DNA from: Blastocladiella emersonii ATCC 22665 | Lineage: Eukaryota > Blastocladiomycota > Blastocladiomycetes > Blastocladiales > Blastocladiaceae | Length of the DNA: 64,000 bases | Direction of reading: 5' to 3' | NCBI GenBank assembly: GCA_025594325.1 | Contig: JANHCV010000015.1 | Span: 806,001 to 870,000, forward strand | Shown: one piece after another, positions 19,753 to 28,839 of the stretch | How the letters are laid out: each line of letters begins with the position of its first letter | How positions within the stretch are numbered: position 1 is the stretch's first letter | Program-made: the position numbers and the translations under genes | Notes under the pieces: generated by a model | Told to the model about the DNA's origin: nothing | The model's input: the letters and a program-made list of their open reading frames with translations, nothing else | The model's database searches: none

Positions 19753-21350
19753 CTACAGCATCCGGATCACATTCGCCGCGTTGCTCCGCGACCGTTCGGC
19801 AAACATGGCCGCCCGCGCCGGCTGCCTCGGCGCTTGCCGCATGACGGGTATCGAGGCCGAAGCGCCGGAGCCCGCCGCGCGGTACGACGTGACAGGCAGC
19901 GCCTCGAGCCGCACGCGTGTCCGCGATTCGATGACGGCGGCAATTGACGCTGGCGGGGAGGGCCGATCGCTCGCGGCGGAGGCGGCCACCGATCCTCGCC
20001 GCGAGACCGTAAGCGGTGTAAGCGACGGCGGCGGAGTCTCGTCGACGGCTTGCTGCACGCCTTGCGCCGGCACAAAGAAGACGAGGTGGTCGTCGTCGGC
20101 CTCGTGCTGCGCGGTCCCGTCGGCCGCGACGGGAACAATAACGGTGGCCTCGTGCTGGTGGTACCGCGGCAGCGCGTCGGCCGTGACCATAAGCTCAGCG
20201 GGCGTCGCGCCATCGAGCATGCGGCGGTCGGCCGGCTGCAACGTGCGGTCGCGGTTGAGCAGGGCGCGCAGCTTGCCGCTGTACAGGAACCGGACCCGGA
20301 CGCACGCGTAGAGCGAGATGACGAGCGCGACCGAGAAGATGCACCCAATGATGTACGCCGGAAAGAAGAGGCCGATCCCAGGCGACCGGCTGTCCGTGTC
20401 GGTCGACTTGACCCATACGTCGAGACTGCACGAGCCGCTGACGCACGGCCCAAAGATGCACTCGACGCCGCTGGTACAGTTTTCGCCCGGGTACCCGGCG
20501 GCAGCGAGCGTCCGGGTCATGCACGGCGCCATCGTGTAAGCGTTCGTGGCGGCGTTGTAGATGTAGTTGATGTCGCGGTCAAAGCTCGGCGAGACGCGGT
20601 ACGCGTACGCGACGGTGGTCTCGACCGTTGCGCCAGAAGGGAAGAAGGTGTCGGGAAAGAGGCCGCTGCCAGGCCGAGGCATGCGAGCACCTGGAATCTG
20701 GCCGTCGTTGGTCAACGGGTTGCACGCGGCACCCATGGGAAGCGAAGGCAAGCAGATGCCGAGGCGGTAATTTGGGCTCGAGTTGGCGAGGGATGGTTTG
20801 TAGATAAACTGTTCGACCTGGTTGCGCAAATCGGAGGGCATGGCGGCGGACATGGACTGCGGGAGCGGGCCGAGCACCGGTCCGCCACCGCGACCGCGCA
20901 GGAGCGGATCTGTAAGCGGCACGCATTGGACGGCATGGTGAAGAAGATACTCGGTCGGACACTGTTGCATGCCACAGAAAGTCAGCTTGGCGCCTACACA
21001 CGATGAACCGCAGGTCAGCCACGGTGTTAAGCGCGACCTGCCTGTAGCTTACCCAAGACAGCATCGTCGACGGCCATTGCGTCGCGCGGGCCCTTGGACG
21101 TCGCGGCACGGACCGCCGCGAATTCGGAGCCGCACTTGTCCTTGAGGCAGGCAGCATAAGACAAGGGAGGGCTATCCGCAATCTCGCCGTTGAGGTACTG
21201 GTTGCGGCAAGTGTACTTGCGGTCGGTCGTGCAGAACTCGCCGACGGGGATCGCGGCGAGGTCCCTTGCTGGCCCGGGGAACAGGCCGCGGAACGAATCG
21301 GCGTCGCCGGTCCCGTTACGTGCGGTGCGCAAGGTTGCATACGACGCCAT
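19753..21350 (-). CDS. cysteine-rich single-pass membrane protein, unknown
   Basis: Two exons (21350-21053 and 20993-19753) with a 59-nt intron; product about 512 aa. The N-terminal ~300 residues are Cys-rich (pairs such as CTTDRKYTC, CLKDKC, CTSGVEC, GPCVSGSC) with several N-glycosylation sequons, and look extracellular or lumenal. A single TM follows (GIGLFFPAYIIGCIFSVALV), then a basic, Ser/Ala-rich cytosolic tail of ~200 residues. No cleavable signal peptide is obvious at the chosen ATG, so the true start might lie in an upstream exon. The family is unknown to me; a cell-surface receptor-like or wall-sensor role is only suggested by topology. Confidence 0.7.
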
Positions 21351-21805
21351 GGTGAAGAGCGGGCTCGATACTCAAAGATACATGGGCAAGAAGTTGCGTT
21401 GTCAAGGGAGAGAGAGCGGCCGATCGAGCGGCCCACATCGCGCAAGTTTGTACTGCCTCGCGCGCGATGTCCGCGTGGGCCATTTTGACGCCCGGTGGCG
21501 CATTCTAGAGACGGTCAAGCGCGCGCGCAGCTGCATCAAGTCATCCTTTCATGCCTTCATGGTGGGGCCATCCAGTGGCAGAGCCGGGATGAGCGGTCGG
21601 GCCTGCTGACCTCAGCGGCGCCGCCGTGTGGCGCGACGCGGTTTTTCTCAGCGGTCGGAGTGGCGCAGCAACCGCTCACGTGGCCTCTGCTGACCCCAGA
21701 CGCACATTCACTCGAGGCCCGCCGCTGCTCGTCGCGAACACCTCGCGCCTTCCGACGTGATCGCCACGGCACGCCCACCCCACGGAACTGCAACGTATCA
21801 CCACC
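21351..21805. other. divergent promoter region
   Basis: Between the membrane-protein gene (minus) and DBP3 (plus). Contains a GTGTGGCGCGACGCGG string at ~21628 related to the recurring GTGGCGCAACGCG motif. No TATA box seen. Confidence 0.4.
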
Positions 21806-23506
21806 ATGGCCAAGTCGTCCAAGTCGTCCAAGGGCTCCAAGGCCGCCGCCCCCGCCGCCGAGGCCGCGGTCCCGTCGATCGTCGACCGGCTCAAGGCCAA
21901 GTCGGACGCCTCGGCCGAGTCCTCGTCCTCGGACAAGAAGGACAAGTCCAAGAAGAAGGACAAGAAGGAGAAGAAGGAGAAGAAGCGCAAGGCCGACGCC
22001 GAGCCCGAGGAGGCGGTGCCCGCGCCCGCGGCCAAGAAGTCCAAGCAGGCCAACGGGTCGGCCGCGCCGACCGCGTCCAAGTCGGGCCAGTGGACCTACT
22101 CGGAGCACCCCGAGGTCGAGGCCATGACCATCGAGGAGGTCCAGGCCTACTACGAGTCCAACAACATGACCATCGAGGGCCACGACGGCGAGTGCTTCAA
22201 GCCGCTCGCCAACTTTGCCCACACGGGCCTGCCCAAGGACATTCTCGACGTGGTCGCCAGCTTCGACAAGCCGACGCCCATCCAGGCCGCGTCGTGGCCC
22301 ATTGCCCTGCGCAAGCGCGACCTGATCGCCATCGCGCAGACGGGCTCGGGCAAGACGTTCGGCTTCACGATGCCCGCGCTCATCCACGTGCGCAACACGC
22401 TGGCCAACCCCGCCACGGCCAAGCGCCCCAACAACGCGCCTGTCGTCCTCGTCGTGCTGCCGACGCGCGAGCTCGCCATGCAGGTGCACGCCGTCGCCGA
22501 GGAGGCCGGCAAGTGCTGCAACATGCGCAGCGTGTGCGTGTACGGCGGTGTGCCCAAGTACGAGCAGCTGTCGGCGCTCACGGCCCACGGCGGCGCCCAC
22601 TTTGTCGTCGGCACCCCCGGCCGCCTCGTCGACATGGCCGTCAACGACCAGTCGCTCGACCTCAGCCAGGTCTCGCTCGTCGTCCTCGACGAGGCCGACC
22701 GCATGCTCGACCTCGGCTTCGAGAAGGACGTGCGCGCCCTGCTCAGCGCGTGCAAGGACAAGAAGGACCGCCACACGCTCATGTTCTCGGCGACCTGGCC
22801 TACGTCCGTGCGCAAGCTCGCGGCCGAGTTCCTCGTCGACCCCGTCAAGCTGACCATTGGCGACGACGAGCTCGCCGCCTCGCACACGGTCACGCAGGTG
22901 GTCGAGGTGCTCAGCGACAAGATGAACAACCACCAGGGCAAGGAGCGCCGCCTGCTCGACCTGCTCAAGAAGTACCAGAAGGGCAAGGCCAGCACCAAGG
23001 TGCTCGTGTTCGCGCTGTATAAGAAGGAGGCGCAGCGGCTCGAGGACGCGCTGCGCCGCGCCGGGTACAACGTCGAGGGCATCCACGGCGACAAGAACCA
23101 GTCGGTGCGCACCAACGCGCTGCAGCGGTTCCGCGACGGCACCTCGCCCATCCTCGTCGCCACCGACGTGGCCGCCCGCGGCCTCGACATCCCCAACGTC
23201 GAGTACGTGATCAACGTCACGTTCCCGCTCACCATCGAGGACTACGTGCACCGCATCGGCCGTACCGGTCGCGCCGGCAAGAAGGGCACCTCGCACACGC
23301 TCTTCACCGTCACCGACAAGGCCCACTCGGGCTCGCTCATCAACGTGCTCCGCCAGGCCAACCAGGAGGTCCCCGAGGACCTGCTCAAGTTCGGCACCAC
23401 CGTCAAGCGCAAGGAGCACTCGGCGTACGGCGCCTTCTTCAAGGACGTGGACGCCTCGGCCAAGGCCACCATGATCAAGTTCGACAACTCGGACGACGAC
23501 GAGTAA
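21806..23506 (+). CDS. DBP3: DEAD-box ATP-dependent RNA helicase, DBP3-like
   Basis: Single exon, 566 aa, Kozak-like CACCATGGC. A Lys-rich N-terminus (KKDKSKKKDKKEKKEKK, about residues 46-63) matches Dbp3 rather than Dbp2. All helicase motifs are present: Q motif KPTPIQAASWP, I AQTGSGKT, Ia PTRELAMQ, II VLDEADRMLDLGFE, III SATWP, IV KVLVFALYK, V ATDVAARGLDIP, VI YVHRIGRTGRAGKKG. Dbp3 acts in the nucleolus in 27S pre-rRNA processing for the large ribosomal subunit. The tail ends in an acidic NSDDDE. Codon use is extremely GC3-rich, as expected for a highly expressed gene here. Confidence 0.92.
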   Translation: MAKSSKSSKGSKAAAPAAEAAVPSIVDRLKAKSDASAESSSSDKKDKSKKKDKKEKKEKKRKADAEPEEAVPAPAAKKSKQANGSAAPTASKSGQWTYSEHPEVEAMTIEEVQAYYESNNMTIEGHDGECFKPLANFAHTGLPKDILDVVASFDKPTPIQAASWPIALRKRDLIAIAQTGSGKTFGFTMPALIHVRNTLANPATAKRPNNAPVVLVVLPTRELAMQVHAVAEEAGKCCNMRSVCVYGGVPKYEQLSALTAHGGAHFVVGTPGRLVDMAVNDQSLDLSQVSLVVLDEADRMLDLGFEKDVRALLSACKDKKDRHTLMFSATWPTSVRKLAAEFLVDPVKLTIGDDELAASHTVTQVVEVLSDKMNNHQGKERRLLDLLKKYQKGKASTKVLVFALYKKEAQRLEDALRRAGYNVEGIHGDKNQSVRTNALQRFRDGTSPILVATDVAARGLDIPNVEYVINVTFPLTIEDYVHRIGRTGRAGKKGTSHTLFTVTDKAHSGSLINVLRQANQEVPEDLLKFGTTVKRKEHSAYGAFFKDVDASAKATMIKFDNSDDDE

Positions 23507-23715
23507 CCGTGTCGCACTCCTCGCTACTAGTACTGCCTCTTTAGTGTAAATAGATCTCCTCATTAGTCTTCCCCGCTTCCTTCCTGCTTCGCAACGGGTC
23601 ACAGGAGCGCATGCGCCTCGAGCACACTCGCCCGGTGGCGCGGCTTGAGCCTGGAGCTCCTCTATGGCGAACACACTTTCCTTGCCATCAAACACTTCCA
23701 TGAAGCACTCCTGAC

Positions 23716-24317
23716 TTGTTGCAATCGACTTCAGCAACGTCGACCCGGCCACGCTCGCCTATCTCGACGAGGTCAGAAAGGGGTTTGCCGAGTGGGACCG
23801 AAAGTTGGCCGAACTGGATCGCGAGACGCCCGACTCCTCCGTCTACACGCCGTGGACCGAACCCCGAGCGGAACCCGTCATTGATTGCCGTGGCGAAGAC
23901 GAAACGACCATCGAGGGGCTCAAAGCCACCGTCGCTTTCATGGCAGGCGACGATCCGGCGCTCCGCGAGGCGTACCTGAGCGACTTCGGACTCGCTGCTT
24001 TCCAGGCGCACGCACCCGCGCCCGCGGCTCCGCCTCGCGCCTCCGCGGCGGGTCAGACTGGCCGTCCCCGCTCGAGTGCCCTTGGAACCGATATGCACCC
24101 CGGCATAGCGTCCCTTTACACCCAGTTCGTTCAGGAGACTCGCGCCAAGGCGGCCATTGCGCCCAGTCGAGTACCGTCTGCTTCCAGCGCTTCCAGCACT
24201 TCCAGCACTTCCAGCACTCTCCCAGCTGAACGCCGCTCGCGCCCTCGCTGGGTCCCGCGTCGCAAACCGGCCGCGGCGGGTGTCAGATCCAGTACGCCTC
24301 AACAGCCCGGGGACTAA
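23716..24317 (+). pseudogene. open frame without ATG, possible gene remnant or unresolved exon
   Basis: From about 23728 the frame reads IDFSNVDPATLAYLDEVR, continues through EWDRKLAELDRE, then about 170 residues with good codon bias, ending in a Ser/Arg/Pro-rich tail at 24317. An in-frame TGA lies just upstream (~23711) and there is no ATG. Either an upstream exon joins here (a CAG at ~23733 could be an acceptor) or this is a relic. No family recognised. Confidence 0.3.
24182..24217 (+). repeat. 9-bp microsatellite-like tandem repeat (TTCCAGCAC)n
   Basis: Four units, one with GC in place of AC; encodes an S-S-T run in the open frame above. Confidence 0.75.
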
Positions 24318-25670
24318 TAGGAGGCAGCAGACTTGCGCGCGGTCTCTCAGAAAGTTGCGGAATAAACTCGCTTGCTACGGCGGTCAACTCGCACACTTCG
24401 GCCTCAACACCTGCAGGTCAAGGGCTCGACGCTGTCGTGCACGGAGAGTCGAGCAGAGAGCGGCATGAAGGTGAGTGGCTTTGCTGGCGAGTGCTGAGAA
24501 GGCTACCGTCGCGGCTAGAGTTCACAGGGCGAAAGGGTGCACCCAGGCTCGAGGGAAAACGCTCAAACGAGTAAAAGTCCGGCAGAGTGGGGCCATAAAC
24601 ATCAGCGAGGTAAGTTGAAGAAAGAAGACGAGCTCTACGCGGCCAAACGAGAGCTCCGAGGGAAGTGAAGGGGCTACCTTTGGGATCGGCGAACAGCGGA
24701 TGTGGTCGCGAAAGCGCGCGACTCACCTCACGTGTGCGTGAAACGCGACGCGTCGACGCGTTTTTCGAAGCGTTGCTCCTTGTTCGCGGCTCGCCAACTT
24801 GTTACTCGGCGCAAGTTGCTCTCCTAGCTGCCCCCGAGAGAAGTGGGCAACGCGTGCTCGCGCCTCGGGAGGGAAAACAGGGCTACGGCGCTGGAGGTGA
24901 CCACGAGTGCGTCCGCTCTCTATAGCGTCCCAGTCCCATTCAATGTATCATATTGAAGCCAAAGTCAAGAAGGAAAGCGCATGGAATTGAGAACTGGATG
25001 GTCGCCACGCTAGTGCGAAGCGAGGGTGGACGGTGAGCGAGGACGGAGTTGACGAGGACCGGGCTCGGATCTCGACGCGTCGAACGGGTCCGTCTGTGGC
25101 GGTGCTTCAATACCTCAGCCAGCGGCGACCATCCGCAGCTCGGCAACCTGGTGCTTTTGAAGTATCCCAGTCAACACGAAGCTGTGCCATATCGGATGTG
25201 CCATATCGGCTGCTCCTCATGCCACTAGTTACGACCCTTCAGTAGGCAGCTACACGCGCGACTGACTGACCTCCGCCGCGCATTCCCAGCTAGTTTGCGT
25301 CCGAAACTATCGTCAGAGCTTGTATGCCACGGGCGGCGAGGTGAGTGTGTGTCCGGCGCGCGATACCCCGAGGTCGGGGCACGCGACCAAGCGTGATTTC
25401 TCGACGCGTCTCGCGCGTCTCGCGTCTGCCACGTGCCGCTGCCGCTGCCTCCCGCGGTCGCGAGACACGGCGACGCGTCGCGTCGCGCCGGGCAACGGTG
25501 CTCGCAAGGTGCTTGTTTCGCGGCCACCTCGCGATACCGTGGCCAGCTCGCCGCCCCGCGGTGCGGAGGCCCCGTGCTGCTGCTGCTGCCCGCACGCCCC
25601 CGCAAAAACGCACGCCGGCCTCGCAACCTTCTCCTCTCTCTTCGCCTCGTGCTATCCTCGTCGTTAGCCC
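24318..25670. other. intergenic, rich in ACGCGT palindromes
   Basis: No supportable gene. Several GACGCGTC or ACGCGT sites (about 24749, 24758, 25076, 25403, 25469), the sequence bound by MBF-type cell-cycle factors in other fungi. Ends in a CT-rich leader before the ATG at 25671. Confidence 0.4.
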
Positions 25671-26300
25671 ATGAAATCCATACCCGGACTCCAGTCCTCC
25701 ATGCCCGCCCAACAGCAACTGAACAACCTCCGTCGCGACCAACCGACCGCCGCCAACATGAACCGCCTCGTCCTGCTCTTTCTGACGTGGGGCCTCGCCC
25801 TGTTCGTCTACTTCGCCATGGACGGCTCGCGCACCGCCGGCCACCTCCTCGCCATGCACGCCACGTCGGCGCCCGTGGGTGAGCTGCCCACCTCCACCTT
25901 TGCCGACATCCGCCCGCTTCCCGCCGCAACTCCCTGCAACGAGCACCACCAGTGCCTCCCCTTCCTCCGCCCTCTCCTCGACCACGATACCGAGTACCGC
26001 GGCCATGATGGCTACGCGCACTTTCGCCGGCACTGCGCCCGGACCGTCCTCTCGGCGCTCTTCGGTACGTTACACTGCGCACCATTATCACCTGATCCTT
26101 GCCCTCGCCGACGCGACCGCGTTCGCATTCTGTCCTGTGTGGTGGTCCCGTCGTGCGGGGTGCCCGAAGTAGCGCTCTGCGAGACGCGTCGCGTCCGACG
26201 CGTCTCACGCGGGAGACACTCCGCATGTGGACGCTGCACGCGTCGCGTCAGCCTTCCGCCCACCTCTCTTCTCCTCTCCTCACCTCTTCTCTTCCTCTGA
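25671..26300 (+). CDS. short protein with N-terminal membrane anchor, 3' structure uncertain
   Basis: The ATG at 25671 follows a CT-rich leader. An N-terminal signal-anchor-like segment (MNRLVLLFLTWGLALFVYFAM) follows at about residues 30-50. The coding quality is good to about 26064 (ARTVLSALFG), where a GTACGTT donor-like site appears; beyond it the frame runs through low-quality, promoter-like DNA to a stop at 26300. The real gene therefore probably ends differently, either spliced or truncated. Splicing to a CAG at ~26342 would continue in frame into the next gene, but that intron (~278 nt) would be far longer than all others seen here. Function unknown. Confidence 0.35.
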   Translation: MKSIPGLQSSMPAQQQLNNLRRDQPTAANMNRLVLLFLTWGLALFVYFAMDGSRTAGHLLAMHATSAPVGELPTSTFADIRPLPAATPCNEHHQCLPFLRPLLDHDTEYRGHDGYAHFRRHCARTVLSALFGTLHCAPLSPDPCPRRRDRVRILSCVVVPSCGVPEVALCETRRVRRVSRGRHSACGRCTRRVSLPPTSLLLSSPLLFL

Positions 26301-26347
26301 CCCACACCCGGCCTTGTACTCACACACCATGCAACGCAGACAAGATC

Positions 26348-27769
26348 ATGGGCCGACCTGTTCATGCCGCCGCTGCCGGCCGGCCTGCCGCCTTCCGATT
26401 CGCTGCCGTCTACGGACCAAAACTCGCCGTCGGTCTGCTCGTCATCGCCATCATTGCCAGCCAGGCCCTCCTCGTCTACTTTGCCGCCGTGCTCGTGCTC
26501 CGCGCCGCGGGGGCCGCCGACTCGCGCGTCACCCGCATGTGCGCCTACTACTTCTCGCGCAACAACATCATCACCAACAAGGCCGTCCCCGCGATCGGCT
26601 CGATCGCAGCCAAGCCGGCCGCCGTAATTGGCTCGGTCTCCGTCAAGATCGATACCATGCCCTGCTACTCGCCCGCTGCAGCGCCGGCTGCCGTGCACGG
26701 TTCGTCCGACGTCAAGATCGACACGATCCACTTCTCGCCCGCCGTCAAGCCGACCGCCATGAACGGCTCGATCGTTGCCAAGGTCGAAATTATCCACGAC
26801 TCGCTCGCCGCGATGCCGGTCGCCGCTGAGAGCGAGACCATCAGCTACTCGTCTGCCGCCGAGCCGGTGACCGTGAAGGCCGCCGCCTCCGCCACCGAGC
26901 TCGAGACGGTCCCCGTCGGCAAGCTCGACTCGTTTGTCGACGTCGAGCGTACCGCCACGATCGTCACCGCTACTGCTACCACCACGACGAACGCCACCGC
27001 GTCGTCCAGCTCGCCCTCCCTCGTCCCGCTGCTCTCGCCGTCCCCGCCGCGGCCCGTTCAGCTGATCGAGCCGACCGCCGTCGTCGTCGCCGCCGAATGC
27101 GGCTACCAGCCGGCGCCTGTTCCCGTTCTCGCGGTGGCTCCCGAGACCGACATGACGTCGCCGGTCTGCTTGTCGACCCAGCCCGAGCTCCTTGTCCACG
27201 CTCCCGTCGCTGTCGCGCGCCCCTCCACCCCGAACACCGTCTCGCCCTACCTCACGATCCAGCCCAAGTTTGCCGCCATCCGCATGAACGAGCGCGACTA
27301 CGTCCCGAACAACGTGTCGCTCTTCCTCGACATGTGCGAGGCCGAGGCGCTCTGCTTCTCGAGCGACGAGGAAGACGACGATGACGAGGAGTGCAGCTAC
27401 TACAGCGGCAAGCGCGGCCAGTTGCGCAAGACGGGCGGCGCCAACGCGAGGCCAACCGTCCTCGCCAAGGCGTCCGCCGCCCACCACCGCCTGCTGCCGA
27501 CGCTGGCCCCCGCGCACGAGGCCGGCTCCTCGCTCCCGTCCTCGTCTTCGCCGTCGGCCCGCACAATCGGCAAGGGCAAGGGCAAGCAGACCGTCAAGAA
27601 GGCGGCGATCGAGATGCCCGCCATCGCCGCGGCCGCGGCCGCCGTCACGCACCCGTCGTCTCCGCCCGCCTCCTTTGACTCGAGCCCGAATGACGATGGC
27701 GAGTACGTGCGCGTCGAGAAGGACGTGCTCGAGTGGGACATTGTGGTCGCCTCCGACCTCGCCCGCTGA
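26348..27769 (+). CDS. membrane-anchored Ala/Thr/Ser-rich protein, unknown
   Basis: 473 aa from the ATG at 26348, single exon. One strong TM near the N-terminus (LAVGLLVIAIIASQALLVYF, about residues 27-46) makes it a type II membrane or signal-anchor protein. Then come loosely repeated segments containing VKIDTxxxSP and AAxPxAVxGS, a long Ala/Thr/Pro region, an acidic patch (SSDEEDDDDEE, about residue 338) and a Ser-rich basic stretch. Codon bias is strong and consistent, which supports real coding. No enzyme domain is recognised. The upstream DNA has two GACGCGTC palindromes (~26184, ~26199) and a CT-rich leader like that of the gene just upstream. Confidence 0.6.
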   Translation: MGRPVHAAAAGRPAAFRFAAVYGPKLAVGLLVIAIIASQALLVYFAAVLVLRAAGAADSRVTRMCAYYFSRNNIITNKAVPAIGSIAAKPAAVIGSVSVKIDTMPCYSPAAAPAAVHGSSDVKIDTIHFSPAVKPTAMNGSIVAKVEIIHDSLAAMPVAAESETISYSSAAEPVTVKAAASATELETVPVGKLDSFVDVERTATIVTATATTTTNATASSSSPSLVPLLSPSPPRPVQLIEPTAVVVAAECGYQPAPVPVLAVAPETDMTSPVCLSTQPELLVHAPVAVARPSTPNTVSPYLTIQPKFAAIRMNERDYVPNNVSLFLDMCEAEALCFSSDEEDDDDEECSYYSGKRGQLRKTGGANARPTVLAKASAAHHRLLPTLAPAHEAGSSLPSSSSPSARTIGKGKGKQTVKKAAIEMPAIAAAAAAVTHPSSPPASFDSSPNDDGEYVRVEKDVLEWDIVVASDLAR

Positions 27770-28728
27770 TCGTATCTCGACCCGTCGCCAACATCAACGG
27801 TACGCGCCTCGCTCGCCGCTCCCCCTCAGAAGCAGCTCACTGACGTCGCGACTTCGTGCTTGTAGGTTTCTCGACCAACTACATTTCTTTGCTACCCGCA
27901 CTCCCACCATCATCCGAAAACCTACACCGACATCGACTTTGCCTCGCTCCGCAACTGCTCATGACGCGCGCGGTCACACCCGCGACTCGTGCTCGCGGTC
28001 CATCCCGCGAGCCCCATCTACGACTACTCTGCTGCGACACTACAGCACATTCTCGACATTCTCGACTTCATCAACGACGCGGCTGGGATCGGTACGCACG
28101 TCGCATTTCCGCGTCTGATGGACGGCCGGAAGCTGACTCTTCGTTCGCGCAGGTACCGACTGTACTTTGACCCGGCCATCGACATCAACGACTCTGATCG
28201 TCGACTTTAAGAACGCAGGCGACTTCCTCTACCGCCTCAACTACGACTACATTGACTTCTGCGGCACCAAGACCACGGCGCCAGCGACAACAACGCCCGG
28301 AAAACTACACGGAACCAACATTGACGACTCAAGAACGACATGTACCACTACTTTAGACTCGACGACTCTCAACTTTGGTACGTCCTCTCCCATTATGCGT
28401 CCGCGACAGGCGACACGCAACTGACCTCGCGACATCCGTTTGTACAGAAGCAACACTTCCCGCTCGACTTCCGCCACTCTACTACTACGGCGGCGCTAAA
28501 CAACTACTAGACCAAAACTACATCTCCGTTACCTCGGCCAAGACTCGACGCACGTGCGTCCACGACTCTCAATACACGCGACGTCGACCCGCGACTCGGC
28601 GGCGGCGGTGGCCACGCTCATCCCTCGTTCAGGGTCACGGGCCGACTTGCACTGTTCCTGACCGCGCTGCTCAGCTCGGGAATTTCCGTTGGTTTCGTCG
28701 TGCGGGCGTGTACATTCCCCAGTAAAAT
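27770..28728 (+). pseudogene. degenerate multi-frame coding remnant or noncoding spliced transcript
   Basis: Protein-like text jumps between frames: YTDIDFASLRNCS then a TGA; LAVHPASPIYDYSAATLQHI; YRLYFDPAIDIND then LIVDFKNAGDFLYRLNYDY one base later. Intron-like GT...AG segments with GTACG starts occur at about 27811-27867, 28092-28152 and 28377-28447. Assuming the last two introns, the frame is open from ~27980 to a TAA at 28725. No start codon in good context was found. Either a frameshifted gene or a spliced noncoding RNA; I cannot decide from sequence alone. Confidence 0.35.
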
Positions 28729-28839
28729 CAAATGTAAAACAATTTATAATGAAGCAAAACAATTCATCCTCTCGCACACTGCCGCTCTCCTGGAAAGCGT
28801 GTTCGCGGCAATCAGAAGTGGAGCGGGTCGACGGCACTG

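Noticed and set aside
21557-23752. 731-codon open frame antisense to DBP3
   Set aside because: Arises from the extreme GC3 bias of the helicase gene; its composition (Val/Gly/Arg/Leu/Asp) is that of a reverse-frame shadow.
26012-27652. 546-codon minus-strand open frame
   Set aside because: Antisense of the membrane-anchored protein; Gly/Arg/Asp/Val-rich shadow composition.
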